From: Clostridia bacterium UC5.1-2E3
Lineage (GTDB): Bacteria; Bacillota; Clostridia; Lachnospirales; Lachnospiraceae
Length of the DNA stretch: 64,000 nucleotides
Assembly (NCBI GenBank): GCA_001304875.1
Contig: BBZO01000004.1
Span: 1-64,000 of the forward strand
Reading direction: 5' to 3'
In this document: one piece after another, positions 17,721 to 26,387 of the stretch
How positions within the stretch are numbered: position 1 is the first letter of the stretch
Layout of the letters: each line of letters opens with the position of its first letter
Made by a program: the position numbers and the translations under genes
Notes under the pieces: generated by a model
What the model was told of the DNA's origin: nothing
Seen by the model: the letters and a program-made list of their open reading frames with translations, nothing else
Database searches by the model: none

Positions 17721-19213
17721 ACATCAAGCGAGCGAAAGAGGAGATAAAAAATTCCATCGAGGCGTACCTGGCGAAGGACGCGCGGGGCGAATATCTGATC
17801 CCGGCGGTGAGGCAGAGGCCCCTTCTTCTGATGGGGCCGCCCGGAATCGGAAAGACGCAGATCATGGAGCAGGTGGCCAGGGAGTGCCGCGTGGGTCTCG
17901 TGTCCTACACCATCACCCACCACACCCGTCAGAGCGCCATCGGCCTGCCGTTCATCACCGAGAAGGAGTTCGGCGGGAAAATGTACTCGGTGACGGAGTA
18001 CACCATGAGCGAGATCGTGGCCTCGGTCTACGAGAAGATCGAGAAGACCGGGCTTTCCGAGGGGATTTTGTTCATCGATGAGATCAACTGCGCGTCGGAG
18101 ACGCTGGCGCCCACGATGCTGCAGTTTCTGCAGGCAAAGACCTTTGGCAGCCACAAAATCCCCGGCGGCTGGATCATCGTGGCCGCAGGCAATCCGCCGG
18201 AGTACAATAAATCCGTGCGTGAGTTTGACATGGCCACGCTGGACCGCGTGAAGTGGATTCCCGTGGAGGCGGATTTCGGCGTGTGGAAGGAGTACGCCTA
18301 CCAGACCGGCATTCATCCGGCGGTCATTTCCTATCTGTCGGTGCGGCGGGAGTATTTCTATTCCCTGGAGACCACGGTGGAGGGGAAATGGTTCGCCACG
18401 CCCCGCGGCTGGGAGGATTTATCGCGCCTGATGGACGTCTACGAGGCCCAGGGAAAGACCGTGGACCGGGACGTGGTGGCCCAGTACATCCGGCAGCCAA
18501 AGATCGCCAAGGATTTTGCCAACTATCTGGACCTTTACCACAAATACCGCAGCGACGACCGCATCGGCAAGGTGCTGGAGGGCGGCCGGGACGAGGCGCT
18601 GATGGCCCAGGCCGGGAAGGGGGCCTTTGACGAGAAGCTGAGCGTCATCGGTCTGATCCTGTCGCGGCTGGGAAATGAGTACAAGAGCCTTTACCTGCGG
18701 GAACAGTATATGGAGCTTCTGATGAATGCGCTGAAATCCTTCCGCACGTCCAGCGAGGCGGATGCGGTGCGCAGGATGGAGGAAATCTATGCGCGGGAGC
18801 AGGCGGAGCTTGACCGGCTTAAGAGCGCGGAGCTTCTGACCCGCGAGGAGGAGTATGTGCGGCGCGACGTTCTGGAGAGCGTGGAGCGGTATTTAAAGCT
18901 TGTGCGGGATGAGAGTCTGGACGAACCGGAGCAGGCCTTCGCCAGGATGCAGGCGGAGTTCGCGAGGGAGAACGAGGCGTTCGGGCAGATGTACGAGCGC
19001 GCCGGAGCCATGACGGAGCGGGCCTTCGACTTCATGGAGGGGGCCTTCGGCACCGGGCAGGAGCTGGTACTGTTTGTGACGGAGCTGAACCTGAATTTCT
19101 ACAGCCTCAAATTCCTGCAGGAGTATGAGTGTGAAAGGTACTATCAGTACAATCAGAGTCTCCTGTTCGAGGACCGGGAGGAGCAGATCCGCAGGAGGCT
19201 GGAGGAGATATAG
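17717..19213 (+). CDS. MoxR-type AAA+ ATPase
   Basis: 498 residues. Walker A GPPGIGKT (about residues 39-46), Walker B GILFIDEINCA, sensor 1 AAGNPPEYN, and an arginine-bearing DMATLDRVKWIPVEA segment place it with MoxR/RavA-like AAA+ proteins. A long charged coiled-coil-rich C-terminal region (residues about 330-498) follows. Its ATG overlaps the VWA stop by ATGA, so the two proteins are coupled and likely act as one chaperone-like or metal-insertion complex. The target is unknown. Confidence 0.88.
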   Translation: MNIKRAKEEIKNSIEAYLAKDARGEYLIPAVRQRPLLLMGPPGIGKTQIMEQVARECRVGLVSYTITHHTRQSAIGLPFITEKEFGGKMYSVTEYTMSEIVASVYEKIEKTGLSEGILFIDEINCASETLAPTMLQFLQAKTFGSHKIPGGWIIVAAGNPPEYNKSVREFDMATLDRVKWIPVEADFGVWKEYAYQTGIHPAVISYLSVRREYFYSLETTVEGKWFATPRGWEDLSRLMDVYEAQGKTVDRDVVAQYIRQPKIAKDFANYLDLYHKYRSDDRIGKVLEGGRDEALMAQAGKGAFDEKLSVIGLILSRLGNEYKSLYLREQYMELLMNALKSFRTSSEADAVRRMEEIYAREQAELDRLKSAELLTREEEYVRRDVLESVERYLKLVRDESLDEPEQAFARMQAEFARENEAFGQMYERAGAMTERAFDFMEGAFGTGQELVLFVTELNLNFYSLKFLQEYECERYYQYNQSLLFEDREEQIRRRLEEI

Positions 19214-19323
19214 GAGCGGGAGGAAAGCCGCCGGGAGACAGAGAAGATATGGCAAAGATATAGAGGACAGGCGGGGCGTCATATACTGTATGGAATATGG
19301 GAGCGGACGGGGATGGCGCGGAT

Positions 19324-20070
19324 ATGGGCTTTCGGGCGAGAGTGGCGGGACTGGCGGCGGTGATTGCGGCGGACATATGTCTGGCCGGGGTGCTCGCTGC
19401 AGTGGCGGCGGGAGGATCTTCGGGAGGACACGCGGAGAATATGATCCCGGAGGGCCCGTCGGCGCATTTGATAGTCCCGGTCTCGTCCGCGGATGACGAT
19501 TCAGCCGCCTCCGCTCCGCGTTTTCTGGCGCTCACCTTCGACGACGGCCCCCACGGGGAGTACACTGAATTTCTCCTGGACGGGTTAAGGGAGCGGGGCG
19601 TCAAGGCCACGTTCTTCCTCGTCGGTGAGAACATCGGGGGAAACGAGGAGCTGGTCCGGCGCATGGCCGACGAGGGGCATCTCATCGGCGTCCACTGCTA
19701 CAGCCACCAGGATCTGACACGGATGACTGTGGAGGAGGCCTGCGGGCAGATTGAAAAAACGGCAGACTTGATCGAGGAGATCACAGGAAAACGGCCGGAA
19801 TACTACCGCCCGCCCTTTGGAAAGGGCGACGGGGAGATGGAGGACCGGCTGGGAATGACGCCCGTGCTCTGGGACATCGACCCGCGGGATTGGAATGTGC
19901 AGAACAAAAACGCCGTGGCCGCCCACATTGTGAAAAACGCCCCGCGCCACCGGGTGGCGCTTCTCCATGACGTGTTTAAGCCCTCGGTGGAGGCGGCCCT
20001 CATAGTTGTTGACACCCTGGAGGCGCAGGGCTATACTTTTGTTACAGCAGACGAATTGGAGATCGATTAG
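19324..20070 (+). CDS. Polysaccharide deacetylase (NodB domain)
   Basis: About 248 residues: one N-terminal membrane anchor (GLAAVIAADICLAGVLAAVA), a short linker, and a NodB domain with motif 1 TFDDGPH, motif 2 HCYSHQDL (zinc HxxxH), motif 3 RPPFGKG, DPRDWN and VALLHD. All catalytic Asp/His residues are present. It probably deacetylates peptidoglycan or another surface glycan outside the cell. An upstream in-frame ATG at 19297 would add nine residues; neither start has a strong ribosome site. Confidence 0.88.
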   Translation: MGFRARVAGLAAVIAADICLAGVLAAVAAGGSSGGHAENMIPEGPSAHLIVPVSSADDDSAASAPRFLALTFDDGPHGEYTEFLLDGLRERGVKATFFLVGENIGGNEELVRRMADEGHLIGVHCYSHQDLTRMTVEEACGQIEKTADLIEEITGKRPEYYRPPFGKGDGEMEDRLGMTPVLWDIDPRDWNVQNKNAVAAHIVKNAPRHRVALLHDVFKPSVEAALIVVDTLEAQGYTFVTADELEID

Positions 20071-20078
20071 GAGAAGCC

Positions 20079-21408
20079 ATGGATTTATTTGATTACATGA
20101 GAGAGAGCACGATGGAGAAGGAATCTCCGCTGGCCTCCCGCCTGCGCCCGGCGACGCTGGACGAGGTGGTGGGGCAGAAGCACATTATCGGCAAAGACAA
20201 GCTTCTGTACCGGGCCATCAAGGCGGATAAATTAAGCTCCATCATTTTTTACGGCCCGCCGGGAACCGGAAAGACGACGCTGGCCAGGGTCATCGCCAAC
20301 ACCACCAGCGCCCGCTTCAAGCAGTTAAACGCCACGGTGGCCGGGAAGAAGGACATGGAAGAGGTGGTGAACGAGGCGAAGAGCGCGCTGGGAATGTACG
20401 GGCAGAAGACCATTCTGTTCATCGACGAGATTCACCGCTTCAACAAGGGCCAGCAGGACTATCTGCTGCCGTTTGTGGAGGACGGTACCGTCATTCTCAT
20501 CGGGGCCACCACGGAGAATCCCTATTTCGAGGTGAACGGGGCGCTGATCTCCCGGTCGCGGATTTTTGAGCTGAAAGCGCTGACAAGGGAGGATATAAAG
20601 GAGCTTCTGCACCGCGCCGTGACCGACCGGGAGCGGGGCATGGGAAGCTATAATGTCAAAGCCGACGAGGACGCCCTGGATTTCCTGGCCGACATGGCCA
20701 ACGGTGACGCCCGCGCCGCCTTAAACGCCATCGAGCTGGGGGTGCTGACCACGGAGCGGGCGGCGGACGGAAACATTCACATCGACCTGGCCACCGCCCA
20801 GGAGTGTATCCAGAAGCGGGCCCTGGGCTACGACAAGGACGGGGACAACCACTACGATACCATTTCCGCATTTATCAAGAGTATGCGCGGCTCCGACCCG
20901 GACGCCGCGGTCTACTACCTGGCGCGGATGATCTATGCGGGGGAGGACGTGAAATTCATCGCCCGCCGGATCATGATCTGCGCCGCCGAGGACGTGGGAA
21001 ACGCGGACCCGCAGGCGCTTGGCGTCGCCGTGAACGCGGCGCTGGCAGCGGAGCGTCTGGGCCTTCCGGAGGCCAGGATCGTCCTTTCGCAGGCGGCCAC
21101 CTACGTGGCCTGTGCGCCAAAGAGCAATGCGGCCTACGAAGCCATTGACAAGCGCTTGACACCGTGCGAAGCACGAAGACCCCGCCCGTGCCGAACCATC
21201 TGAGGGACAGCCACTACAAGGCGCGGGAAAACTGGGCCACGGCCAGGGGTATCTCTACGCCCACAGCTACCCGCATCACTACGTGAAGCAGCAGTACCTC
21301 CCCGACGGCATGGAGGACGCCGTGTTCTACACGCCCACGGACAACGGCTACGAGAAGCAGATGGGAGATTACCTGGAATTTTTAAAGGGACTTCCCGGCG
21401 AAGAATAA
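20079..21408 (+). CDS. rarA: Replication-associated recombination protein RarA (two frameshifts)
   Basis: About 443 residues of the MgsA/RarA/WRNIP1 AAA+ family: Walker A GPPGTGKT, Walker B FIDEIHRFNKGQQD, sensor GATTENPYFEVN, the arginine finger region SRSRIFELK, and the C-terminal tetramer domain KSMRGSDPDAAVYYLARM. Two -1 shifts near 21160 and 21225 break the last 80 residues; the repaired end reads GHGQGYLYAHSYPHHYVKQQ and terminates at 21406-21408. It acts at stalled replication forks. Starts 9 bp after the deacetylase. Confidence 0.9.
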
Positions 21409-21420
21409 GAACGGCAGATT

Positions 21421-21460
21421 CCCGCATACACTGTATAAACAACGTATGCGGGAGTTTTTT
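21421..21460 (+). terminator. Terminator of rarA overlapping the next gene's ribosome site
   Basis: CCCGCATAC (21421-21429) pairs with GTATGCGGG (21444-21452), then AGTTTTTT and the ATG of the next gene. The 3' arm GCGGGAG also serves as the only visible ribosome site of the following gene, with the T run as spacer. Confidence 0.75.
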
Positions 21461-21873
21461 ATGAAAAGGCTGAAATTTTGGGGCGCGTGCCTCCTTCTGA
21501 TGCTTGCGGCGGCGGTCCTCGGCGGCTGCGGGAGCGGGCAGGACGAAAATAAGGTGCGGGATTTAAGCTTTACAGTCGTCGGCGAGAACCAGCTTCCCCA
21601 GGAGCTTAAGACCATGGTGGAGGAGAAGAAGGCCGATCCCTTCAAGCTTACATACATGAACGACCAGAACCTGTTCATCGTGGTAGGCTACGGCAGCCAG
21701 CCCACCGGCGGCTACAGCATCACGGTGCCAGAGCTCTATCTGACCGACAACGCCATCGTCATACGGACCGATCTTTGGGTCCGGAGAAGGGCGAGAAGGC
21801 CGGCCAGGATACGTCGTACCCTTACGTGGTTGTGATGACGGAGCTTCTGGACCAGCCCGTGGTGTTCAAGTGA
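21461..21873 (+). CDS. PrcB-like lipoprotein (frameshift)
   Basis: About 137 residues. A lipoprotein signal (LMLAAAVLGGCGSG, lipid-accepting Cys near residue 25) is followed by one PrcB C-terminal-type domain recognised by VVGYGSQPTGGYSITV. A -1 shift near 21775 (TTT, probably TTTT) precedes PEKGEKAGQDTSYPYVVVM and the stop at 21871. In PrcA/PrcB systems this domain binds or modulates a surface protease; no protease gene is near here. An in-frame ATG at 21446 lies inside the terminator stem and is less likely. Confidence 0.72.
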
Positions 21874-21933
21874 GAAAACATGCGCCCCTTCCAGGCGGTC
21901 AGACAGCCGGAGGGGGCGCGGGTGTGCGGCGCA

Positions 21934-22353
21934 TCAGTTTTTTATGTAGATGAAAATGAACGCGGCGCTCACGATCATCAGAAATACGCCGGACCAGCCC
22001 ACGGACTGCGACGGAACATAGAGAAAACCGGTGTCCGGGAAAAAGAGGCCGATCACCCGGCTGGCGTAATAAACCGGAACGCTGCCCGACACAGGCGGCA
22101 GGCCGTACATGTATAAAAGTCTGTAAATTCTTAAAAGCAGGGCAATCGCCCAGTATCCCCCGAACAACAGACAGAACCATTTCCCCCTGGCCAGTGCGCA
22201 CAGGGCGATGTGGCACAGCAGGAAAATAACAGTCAGAGCCAGATGAAGCGGCCCGTGGTCAAGAACGTAAAAATAGCCGGCGGCCACTGCGAGGACGATG
22301 ATCTCCGCCGCCGCAAACAGCAGCCAGCAAAACAGCTTCCGTTTCGTTCCCAT
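21934..22353 (-). CDS. Four-helix membrane protein of unknown function
   Basis: 139 residues with four hydrophobic helices: LFCWLLFAAAEIIVLAVAAG, LALTVIFLLCHIALCAL, LLFGGYWAIALLLRIYRLL and VFLMIVSAAFIFIYI. No family was recognised. The start is convincing: AAAGGATGG precedes the ATG, and a TATAAT box lies about 60 bp upstream on the same strand. It is convergent with the PrcB-like gene and divergent from the M15 peptidase. Confidence 0.65.
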   Translation of the reverse strand: MGTKRKLFCWLLFAAAEIIVLAVAAGYFYVLDHGPLHLALTVIFLLCHIALCALARGKWFCLLFGGYWAIALLLRIYRLLYMYGLPPVSGSVPVYYASRVIGLFFPDTGFLYVPSQSVGWSGVFLMIVSAAFIFIYIKN

Positions 22354-22504
22354 TTCATTTCCATCCTTTCTCTATGCGTTCCCTTGTCCACTGATGGTAT
22401 TGAGATAGATTATAGCACAGCTGTGCCGGGATTAGAACCCGGTCCGATGACGTTTCTGTGTCGCGCTGCATACTATGGTACAAAAAGGACAAGGAGAATC
22501 GGGC

Positions 22505-23272
22505 ATGAGAGACATCACATTGTGCCATCCCGATCTGCAGGCGAGGGCTGCGAAGCTTCTCGCCGCCTGCGAGGCGGCCGGCATCGGCATAAAGATCGGA
22601 GAGACGCTGCGCACCGCGGCGGAGCAGGACGAGCTCTACGCCCAGGGGCGCACAAAGCCGGGGAACATCGTGACCAACGCGAAGGGCTCCAGCTACAGCT
22701 CCATGCACCAGTGGGGTGTGGCTTTCGACTTTTATCTGGCCATGGACGTGGACGGCGACGGCAAAACCTCCGACGACGCCTACAATGATTCCACCGGCCT
22801 CTTTGCGAAGGTGGGACAGATGGGAAAGAGCCTGGGCCTGGAGTGGGGCGGAGACTGGAAAAGCATCGTGGACCGGCCCCATTTTCAGCTCCCCGACTGG
22901 GGCAGCACCCCGTCGAAGCTGAAAAGTGAGTACGGAACGCCGGAGGCGTTTAAAAAGACCTGGAAAAAGGCTGCCGGCTGGGTGAAGGACAGCGAAGGCT
23001 GGTGGTACCGCCATGCGGACGGCAGCTACAGCAAGAACGCCTGGGAGCAGATTGGCGGCGAATGGTACTGGTTCGACGGCGCGGGCTATATGGTGGAAGC
23101 CGCCTGGAAGGAAACCGAAGGGAAATGGTACTATCTGAAAGAAAACGGCGCCATGGCCCACGGCGAGCTCTGCGCGGTGGGAGATGAAATCTACTGCTTC
23201 GCGGAGGACGGCAGGATGCTGGAGGGAGAGGTGACGCTCCATACCAACGAGCGGGGGGCGCTGGTGGTTTGA
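22505..23272 (+). CDS. M15 peptidase (L-alanyl-D-glutamate / D-Ala carboxypeptidase type) with wall-binding repeats
   Basis: 256 residues. The M15 domain (about 1-150) has zinc ligands in SSMHQWGVAFDFYL (His and Asp) and in DRPHFQLP (His), with GETLRTAAEQDELYAQG as in CwlK/VanY-type enzymes. The C-terminal part holds glucan/choline-binding-like repeats: GWWYRHADGSYSKNAW, GEWYWFDGAGYM and GKWYYLKENGAM. It would cut peptide stems in peptidoglycan while held on the wall. There is no signal peptide, so export may be non-classical or it may act as a lysin. AAGGAG lies 12 bp before ATG 22505. Confidence 0.86.
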   Translation: MRDITLCHPDLQARAAKLLAACEAAGIGIKIGETLRTAAEQDELYAQGRTKPGNIVTNAKGSSYSSMHQWGVAFDFYLAMDVDGDGKTSDDAYNDSTGLFAKVGQMGKSLGLEWGGDWKSIVDRPHFQLPDWGSTPSKLKSEYGTPEAFKKTWKKAAGWVKDSEGWWYRHADGSYSKNAWEQIGGEWYWFDGAGYMVEAAWKETEGKWYYLKENGAMAHGELCAVGDEIYCFAEDGRMLEGEVTLHTNERGALVV

Positions 23273-23344
23273 AAAATATCTTGCACAACCCCAAAATCTT
23301 CTGTATATTGTAAAATAGTCTGTTTTACTTAAGGAGGAAACCTC

Positions 23345-24700
23345 GTGAAGATAGAGAATGATCTGGGAAACGACCGGATTTCCGGCCTGGTCTGGAAGAT
23401 TGCCATTCCCAGTATGCTGGCCCAGTTCGTCAGCGTCTGCTACAGCATTGTGGATCGGATTTACGTCGGAAATATCCCGGAGGTGGGGGACGTGTCCCTG
23501 GCCGGCGTGGGAATCTGCGGGCCCGTGGTGACCATGATCGGCTCCGTGGCATTTCTGGTGGGCGTCGGCGGCGCGCCGATGATGAGTATTCAGATGGGAG
23601 CCGGGAGAGACTGGAAAGCCAGGCGGATTCTGGCCAACGCGTTTCTCATGCTGGCCGTGCTCTCCGTGCTTCTGGTGGCGGCGGTCCTTCCTATCCGCGA
23701 GCCCATGCTGAGACTCTTCGGGGCCAGCGGCGTGACCTACGCCTACGCGGAAACCTATTTCACCATCTACCTGTGCGGAACCCTGTTTGCGCTGATGGCC
23801 ACGGGAATGAACCAGTATATCATCTGCCAGGGCTTTGCCGTGGAGGGCATGAAGTCGGTGATCCTGGGCGCAGTCTGCAATATCGTGCTGGATCCGGTCT
23901 TTATCTTCGTGTTTGACATGGGTGTGGCGGGCGCAGCGCTGGCCACCGTCATAAGCCAGGCGGCCAGCGCCGCTACGTGCTTTCCTTCCTGTTCGGAAAG
24001 CGGACGAAGGTGCGCATCACCTTCGGGGGTTACGACCCGCAGATCATGGGAAAGATCCTGGTCATGGGAATGACGCCGTTTCTCATCGTCGCCATCGACA
24101 ACGTGATGATCATTGCCATGAACGCCGTGCTCCAGAAGTACGGCGGCCGGAGCGGGGCGACGCCTCATCACCTGCAACGCCATCGTGCAGAGCTTCATGC
24201 TGGCGCTGACCATGCCCTTAGGCGGCATCAGTGCGGGCACCCAGAGCATACTAAGCTACAATTTCGGCGCAAAGCAGATCGACCGCGTGATTAAGGCCCA
24301 GAAATACATTATGGCCATGTGCGCCGGCTTCACTGCTATCATGTTCGTGCTGGCGCGGGTGGGCGGAAATATTTTCGTATCCATGTTCACGAAGGACCCG
24401 GAGCTGGCGGCCCAGGCCGTCGAAGCCATCCGCATCTGTACGCTGGCCGTGGTTCCGCTGGGGATTCAGTACGCCATCGTGGACGGCTTCACCGGCCTGG
24501 GACAGGTCCAGCTCGCCCTGCCGCTATCGGCCTGGAGAAAAGCCGTCTATTTCACCGCCGTCTTCATCCTGCCTGCGGTTCTGGGCGCTGATTACGTCTT
24601 CTACGCCCAGCCCATCTCCGACGTGCTGGGCCCGCTGACCAGCATTACCGTGTTCGTCCTGTTCAACAGAAAGGTCCTGACCGCAGGAATGAATGCCTGA
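23345..24700 (+). CDS. MATE family exporter (two frameshifts)
   Basis: About 452 residues of the NorM/DinF-like MATE family, with ISGLVWKIAIPSMLAQFV, IVDRIYVGNIPEVG, VLDPVFIFVFDMGVAGAALATV and GGISAGTQSILSYNFGAKQ. Two -1 shifts near 23975 and 24155 break the middle third; between them YVLSFLFGKRTKVRITF is in the second frame. AAGGAGGAAA is the ribosome site. A second MATE type distinct from the copy at 9.5 kb. Substrate unknown. Confidence 0.88.
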
Positions 24701-24743
24701 ACACATAAAGCCAGATCATATAAAAAATGAAAGGCAGATACAT

Positions 24744-25353
24744 ATGGGATATTTCATACAGGGACTGACCATGGGGCTCGCCTATGTGGCCCCCATCGGT
24801 CTGCAGAATCTCTTCGTCATCAACTCGGCGCTGACACACCCGCGCCGCCGCGCCCTTTTAACGGCCCTCATTGTAATCTTTTTCGACGTAACCCTGGCGC
24901 TGGCCTGCTTTTTCGGTGCCGGCGCGTCATGCAGCGTTCCCGCTGGCTTCAGATGGGCATCCTCCTCTTCGGAAGCATGATCGTCATATGCATAGGCGTC
25001 AGCCTTCTGCGGGCGGCCCCGGAGAAATCGGCGGGCAGGCGACGGCTCTGTCCGTGCGCAAAACCATCTCCTCCGCCTGCGTCGTAACCTGGTTCAACCC
25101 CCAGGCCATAATCGACGGAACCATGATGCTGGGAGCCTTCCGGGCCGCCCTGCCCCCCGCAGAATCCGCCCCCTTCATCACCGGCGTGACCGCTGCATCC
25201 TTCCTCTGGTTCACCGCCGTCACCCTGATTATCTCTACCTTCAGCACCCGCTTCACCCCCGCCGTCCTAAAAACCATCAACCGCATCTGCGGCCTGGTCA
25301 TCATCTTCTACGGCGGTAAGCTGCTGCTGAATTTTATGCAGCCTATCATATAA
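24744..25353 (+). CDS. LysE-family amino acid exporter (two frameshifts)
   Basis: About 204 residues with six hydrophobic segments. The start MGYFIQGLTMGLAYVAPIGL and NLFVINSALTHPRRRAL are typical of LysE/ArgO, as is VVTWFNPQAIIDGTMMLG. Two -1 shifts near 24930 and 25010 are needed; the middle segment LQMGILLFGSMIVICIGVSL lies in another frame. It probably exports a basic or other amino acid. It follows the MATE gene by 43 bp. Confidence 0.85.
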
Positions 25354-25459
25354 TTACGTAGTCATATAGCTGTATAGTTGTCTAAAAACCTGGCAGCTTT
25401 TACCTTTTCATTTTAGAAAAATTAGAATCGTTAGAGAAAGGTACATTCAGCCCGCGAAG

Positions 25460-25726
25460 CATGGGAAGGCATGGGGAGGCGCGCAGCGGCTAGAGGTCTC
25501 GATACGGAGCGGCTTAGATGGGCGGTGCGGTCTGTGCCGGGGTGGAGTCTGGCGCACAACGCCAGACTCCAAGGGGCTATGAAAGAGCAAAATTTCTTCA
25601 AAATTTTGCTCGATTGCCCGATCCCGAGTACAGACCGTGCCGCCCATCTAAGCCGCTCCGTATCGAGACCTCTAGCCCGCTGCGCGCTCCCCATGCCTTC
25701 CCATGCCCCCGCCCCGCGCGAATCCT
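25460..25726. repeat. Structured palindromic element B (complete)
   Basis: A 75-bp left arm (25460-25534) is nearly perfectly complementary to 25631-25706. Inside are two perfect hairpins: GGAGTCTGGCG/CGCCAGACTCC (25544-25570, loop CACAA) and GAGCAAAATTT/AAATTTTGCTC (25585-25611). The core GGCGCACAACGCC and the AGAGCAAAATTTC start of hairpin 2 match element A, and the right end matches A and C. ORFs through it on both strands are by-products of the palindrome. No transposase is nearby. Confidence 0.85.
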
Positions 25727-25761
25727 CCATCCCCTCTCCCCCAAAAAAATTTTCTCCAACA

Positions 25762-25788
25762 TGAAACCCACCACCCCCACTTCGCGTC
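25762..25788 (+). promoter_or_regulatory. ECF-type promoter of the sigma/anti-sigma operon
   Basis: TGAAAC (25762-25767), 17-bp spacer, CGTC (25785-25788), matching the TGAAAC-N16/17-CGTC pattern of extracytoplasmic-function sigma promoters. It lies about 40 bp before the sigma gene, implying autoregulation. Confidence 0.65.
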
Positions 25789-25826
25789 AATATAAACATC
25801 AGCACAAAGAAATCGAGGTGATCCCA

Positions 25827-26387
25827 ATGAATGACGATGCAATCATAACCCTATACTTAAACCGCTCCGAGCAGGCCATCCAGGAGACCGCCGACAAATA
25901 TGAGGCATTCTGTCTCTCCATTGCCTCCCGTATCCTGGGAAACCAGGAGGACGCCAGGGAGTGCGTCAACGAGACCTGGCTGAAGGTGTGGAACTCCATT
26001 CCGCCGCAGATTCCGCGGGCGCTTCCCGCATTCTTAGGAAGCATTGCCCGGAATCTGGCGATCAGCCGTTACCGCAGGGAGAGCGCCTTAAAGCGGGGAA
26101 GCCTGGGACTTACAGTTCCCCTGGAGGAGCTGGCCCAGTGCGTGGACGGAAAAACCTCCGTGGAGGACACCGTACTTCACACGCTTCTTAAGGAGGCTTT
26201 AAACCGTTTCCTGGGAGGGCTTAAGCAGGAAGAGAGGAAAATTTTCGTGCGCAGATACTATTACATGGAATCCTTAAAAGAGATTTCCGAGGGCATGGGG
26301 AGAAAAGAAAGCTATGTGAAAACCTCCCTGCACCGAACACGGGGAAAGCTTCGGGACTATTTAAAGAAGGAGGGACTTTCAGAATGA
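25827..26387 (+). CDS. ECF RNA polymerase sigma factor (SigV-like)
   Basis: 186 residues with sigma region 2 (NQEDARECVNETWLKVWNSI, the -10 binding helix) and region 4 (MESLKEISEGMGRKESYVKTSLHRTRGKL, shown by its HTH). The size and domain order are those of ECF sigma factors. GAGGTG lies before ATG 25827. It overlaps the RsiV-like anti-sigma gene by ATGA. In SigV/RsiV systems the sigma factor is freed by lysozyme binding to the anti-sigma factor and switches on wall-protection genes. Confidence 0.9.
   Translation: MNDDAIITLYLNRSEQAIQETADKYEAFCLSIASRILGNQEDARECVNETWLKVWNSIPPQIPRALPAFLGSIARNLAISRYRRESALKRGSLGLTVPLEELAQCVDGKTSVEDTVLHTLLKEALNRFLGGLKQEERKIFVRRYYYMESLKEISEGMGRKESYVKTSLHRTRGKLRDYLKKEGLSE

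Noticed and set aside
16370-19213. A single 947-residue VWA-ATPase fusion protein
   Set aside because: The fusion arises only from a -1 shift near 17550. The proper VWA ending and the ATGA overlap with the ATPase start are both present, so these are two genes.
22425-22450. tRNA T-arm-like sequence (CCGGG, 7-nt loop, CCCGG; minus-strand TTCTAATCCC)
   Set aside because: No acceptor, D or anticodon arms can be found around it; it is probably a chance hairpin in a promoter region.
25518-25826. N-terminal extension of the sigma factor into upstream sequence
   Set aside because: The extension reads through palindromic element B; the real start at 25827 has a ribosome site and an ECF promoter upstream.
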